A stretch of DNA of 39,245 bases, taken from a virus. The position numbers were made by a program, and so were the translations under genes. Below are positions 37,298-39,245 of this stretch, in pieces. Within the stretch, counting starts at the first letter, position 1. Each line of letters opens with the position of its first letter. The stretch spans positions 1 through 39,245 of IMG/VR virus record IMGVR_UViG_3300044695_002129, one strand, 5' to 3'. The notes beneath the pieces were generated by a model. That model saw only the letters and a list, made by a program, of their open reading frames with translations, ran no database searches and was not told where the DNA came from.

Positions 37298-37551
37298 TAC
37301 TTGACAGCAACCTTCTTTTTGGCTGCCTTCTTCACAGTCAACGGCTTACCCTGAGAAGCCTTGGAACCGATAAACGATGCAACAGTCGGGTCACCAATCT
37401 TCGTACTAGCCCATGACAGTCCTGCAGCCACCAACGGCATAGCCATAGCAGTCAAAGCAGCATCAACATTATATTTTACACATAAATAGACCACAATACC
37501 AAGAACGCCACCTTTGGCGGTTTGGTCAACTGACTGATTACGGTTATTCAT
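37297..37551 (-). CDS. Holin-like membrane protein (84 aa)
   Basis: MNNRNQSVDQTAKGGVLGIV opens a polar N terminus; then VYLCVKYNVDAALTAMAMPL and VAAGLSWASTKIG suggest one or two membrane helices. The C terminus is a Lys-rich tail (KPLTVKKAAKKKVAVK), as in many holins. The ATG overlaps the upstream stop as ATGA. It lies immediately before the basic DDI-family gene and the M15 endolysin. Probable pore former that times lysis; the class cannot be fixed by sequence alone. Confidence 0.65.
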   Translation of the reverse strand: MNNRNQSVDQTAKGGVLGIVVYLCVKYNVDAALTAMAMPLVAAGLSWASTKIGDPTVASFIGSKASQGKPLTVKKAAKKKVAVK

Positions 37552-37712
37552 TTTTTGTCTCCTAAGAGTGCGCCAACCATGTGAACCATGATGGCTACCA
37601 ATGTTATCTGTATACCCAAAGTTCTAGTTGAACCCGACAAAGTGATTAGAACCATACCAGTTCCAGCCAATGTCCAAGTCAGACCATGAATTTCGGATAT
37701 AATCTTCTTCAT
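37548..37712 (-). CDS. Small two-helix membrane protein, second holin-like candidate (54 aa)
   Basis: From ATG 37712 the sequence reads MKKIISEIHGLTWTLAGTGM then VLITLSGSTRTLGIQITLVA and IMVHMVGALLGDKK. Two hydrophobic helices are separated by a short polar turn and the ends are charged, a holin/antiholin layout. Start 37712 is preferred to the longer frame that reaches back to 37832 inside the preceding gene, because AGGT lies eight bases upstream and the extra residues are a shadow of the PA14-like gene. Together with the next gene it may form a holin-antiholin pair. Confidence 0.65.
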   Translation of the reverse strand: MKKIISEIHGLTWTLAGTGMVLITLSGSTRTLGIQITLVAIMVHMVGALLGDKK

Positions 37713-37722
37713 ACACTTTAAC

Positions 37723-39177
37723 CTATTTGTTCCTTCGTTGACCTGCAGCAACGGTGGCAGCCCCAGCAGCCACCGCAATAAGGGTTCTACGAGTATCCAC
37801 AGGAACATTGGACCCCAACGGAACATAATCACCTAAACCATCATCAAACACATTTATCGTTTCCTCAAACGCATTTCTTACTTGTATAGGGGCATCCTGA
37901 ACTGCTTCAACCAAAGCATCCAGTTCAGTGTTATCTAATACGGTTACATCCAAAGTTTCAAAAATTTCTGTTGCCTGTTCAGCAGTTACTACAGCCAAAA
38001 CTTCGGTGTTGGTTGCTAATGATACGGCTTGGTCGGCTGTTACAGCCGTACCAAGAATCTGTTCAATCAAAGCAACCGCTTCAACCTCGGTCAAATCTTC
38101 TATAGAATCAACCACAGTGTCAAACTGTTCATCAGTTAAAGATATATCACCATCACCAGCGTCCTCTAAGGCTTGGACAAGTTCTGGGGGTAATTCCTCC
38201 AATATTGCTGGCGGAAGCAGCACAGGCAATTCTGGTGCGTCTGGGAAGATATCTGGAGGTAGTGGCATCATGTCAGGTGGTTCTGGCATAGTGTCAGGTG
38301 GTTCAGGTAACTGTCCAACAAATGGTAGAGTATCTGGTGGCTCAATCATAGGGTAAGTATCGGGAGGTAGTTCTAATGTTTCTGGTGGAAATATTACAAT
38401 CGGTGGCAATTCAAGCAATATATCTGGTGGCTCTAACTCAGGTGTGGGTGGCAGAAGAACCGTTGCAGGTGGTTCTGGTACTGTTGGCTCTGGTTGGGGT
38501 ATATAAATTATTTGAGGCATCGTAGTAATCGGTGCGCTGGTTACAGGCACAGTCGTAGAGGGTGCAATAGTAGAAGTGGTCGTCGTTGTAGTCGTGGATG
38601 TTGTTGTGGTGTCCCATGATGTTGTTGTCTCCTGAATAGTTGTTGTAGTTGGAACACCGTTGGTTGTAAACGCTGAGTCGGGAACAATAGTCCATCCCTG
38701 ATTGTTAATATTCCAAGCCAACATCAAACATGATGCCCCACCATATTCGTACATCCACAAATCCAAAGAATGTGCGTCTGCACTAATGTCTAGAGGACCT
38801 GATTCCATCCAAGTGCAACCTTGGTCGTTCCAGTTACCCCACTCATTACCATTAATGTTGATTATGCCACCATCGTCCGATGCTAACCAAAACTCTATGG
38901 TGTTATGTTCAGGTATCTCTATGAAGCCTGTCATATGAACCATAAACAAGTCGTTCGTGCAGTCTAGGTACGGTTCACCGTCATACGAACGGTTAATATT
39001 ATTTTCCACTTCACTACCGCAAACGGTATAGATGTTGTCTGACCGTGTGGGAGGTACGGTATCTATTGCGTAGTAAGTGGTTTGTAGTCCTGCTATCGGT
39101 TCAGCGTTAGCGGTTGGTGCGAACAGTGCAAGTATTGCTACTGGCGCAAATATTAGCCAACGAGAAGTGCGAGCCAC
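37723..39177 (-). CDS. PA14-like secreted, membrane-anchored protein, copy B (484 aa)
   Basis: The start GTG 39177 lies one base after the stop of the partial gene upstream. It has a signal peptide (MARTSRWLIF, cleavage near ANA-EP), a PA14-like domain at about 30-165 (IPEHNTIEFWLASDDGG, DQGCTWMESGP), a Thr-rich linker with T runs, and a Pro-rich stalk with a repeated PPDTMPEPPDMMPLPPD type unit. A helical acidic domain follows (LTDEQFDTVVDSIEDLTEVE), then AFEETINVFDDGLGDYVP and a C-terminal membrane helix (RTLIAVAAGAATVAAGQRR). The last 100 residues recall surface proteins of Acidimicrobiia-type actinobacteria, suggesting host gene capture. It would be displayed on the infected cell, or released at lysis, and bind glycans; this is inferred. 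Confidence 0.8.
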   Translation of the reverse strand: MARTSRWLIFAPVAILALFAPTANAEPIAGLQTTYYAIDTVPPTRSDNIYTVCGSEVENNINRSYDGEPYLDCTNDLFMVHMTGFIEIPEHNTIEFWLASDDGGIININGNEWGNWNDQGCTWMESGPLDISADAHSLDLWMYEYGGASCLMLAWNINNQGWTIVPDSAFTTNGVPTTTTIQETTTSWDTTTTSTTTTTTTSTIAPSTTVPVTSAPITTMPQIIYIPQPEPTVPEPPATVLLPPTPELEPPDILLELPPIVIFPPETLELPPDTYPMIEPPDTLPFVGQLPEPPDTMPEPPDMMPLPPDIFPDAPELPVLLPPAILEELPPELVQALEDAGDGDISLTDEQFDTVVDSIEDLTEVEAVALIEQILGTAVTADQAVSLATNTEVLAVVTAEQATEIFETLDVTVLDNTELDALVEAVQDAPIQVRNAFEETINVFDDGLGDYVPLGSNVPVDTRRTLIAVAAGAATVAAGQRRNK

Positions 39178-39245
39178 ATTATTCAGGCTCAACTACTGGC
39201 GCAACAAAATCTGTGCCATTCCATGTGTAACCAAGACCAGCATAA
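38396..39245. repeat. Diverged direct repeat, right copy
   Basis: Partner of the repeat at 1-832; see that entry for the alignment. This copy contains the whole N-terminal half of the complete PA14-like gene and the last 22 codons of a 67-residue-type gene that the window edge cuts. Confidence 0.85.
39179..39245 (-). CDS. Partial 67-residue-type adhesin-cassette protein (5' end missing)
   Basis: The visible C-terminal 21 residues read YAGLGYTWNGTDFVAPVVEP plus a final Glu and a TAA stop, differing from the gene at 766-969 in this stretch only by Leu for Ile. The stop is followed at once by the GTG start of PA14 copy B, just as at 764-768. The upstream part, and whether another Gly-rich adhesin gene precedes it, lies outside the window. 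Confidence 0.8.
   Translation of the reverse strand, partial: YAGLGYTWNGTDFVAPVVEPE

Noticed and set aside
37548-37832. 94-residue version of the second holin-like gene
   Set aside because: The first 40 residues are an out-of-frame shadow of the PA14-like gene; the ATG at 37712 has its own AGGT site.
1-39245. Integrase, repressor or other lysogeny module
   Set aside because: No recombinase catalytic motif or CI-like repressor was recognised in any reading frame of adequate length.
1-39245. Phage DNA polymerase or RNA polymerase
   Set aside because: No polymerase A/B/C motifs were seen; only primase and helicase are present. A polymerase split beyond recognition cannot be excluded.

Overview
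The window looks like the nearly complete genome of a short-tailed (podovirus-like) double-stranded DNA phage, about 38.4 kb if the ends are joined. No ribosomal RNA, complete tRNA, integrase, repressor or transposase gene is visible, so a lytic lifestyle is the simplest reading. The best clue to the host is the secreted PA14-like protein at the right end. Its C-terminal part resembles, from memory, surface proteins of Acidimicrobiia-type actinobacteria. Several small zinc-ribbon and DUF-type proteins also resemble those of uncultured freshwater actinophages. The host assignment is an inference.

Layout. A divergent control region (about 4183-4391) separates two opposed arms. The rightward arm (4392-17669, + strand) carries early and replication genes. 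In order these are two small basic proteins (DUF5872-like and DUF6321-like), a 0.9 kb gene-free stretch that folds like a large structured RNA, a MoxR-like AAA+ ATPase with a putative VWA-like partner, a membrane protein, a type II hammerhead ribozyme, a DUF3846-like protein and a string of tiny overlapping genes. They are followed by a RecB/Cas4-like nuclease, a DnaB-type helicase, an archaeo-eukaryotic-type primase, an HslV/proteasome-like Ntn hydrolase, a RusA resolvase, a second PD-(D/E)XK-like nuclease and a sigma-region-4-like protein. The arm ends in an intrinsic terminator that lies inside the 3' end of the opposing gene.

The leftward arm (- strand) carries packaging, virion and lysis genes. 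From the control region it runs through the terminase small subunit and tail-fibre/adhesin cassettes to a truncated PA14-like gene at the left edge. It resumes at the right edge with a second PA14-like gene, then holin-like proteins, an M15 peptidase, a lysozyme-like protein, terminase large subunit, portal, scaffold, major capsid, a decoration-like protein and a cluster of lysine-rich basic proteins. A tail adaptor, a beta-propeller-like tail protein, small fibre-like proteins and three internal/ejection-type proteins follow, the last 1875 residues long.

The two ends of the window (1-832 and 38396-39245) are diverged copies of the same locus. Either the genome is circular or circularly permuted and the ends represent two strain alleles, or the adhesin/PA14 cassette is tandemly duplicated. 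The most notable signals are the perfect type II hammerhead (9262-9326), the large structured RNA candidate (about 5100-5985), an array of hairpins before the AAA+ gene, an apparent AUC start codon, the phage Ntn hydrolase and the secreted PA14 proteins. All functional calls come from reading motifs by eye; no database search was run.
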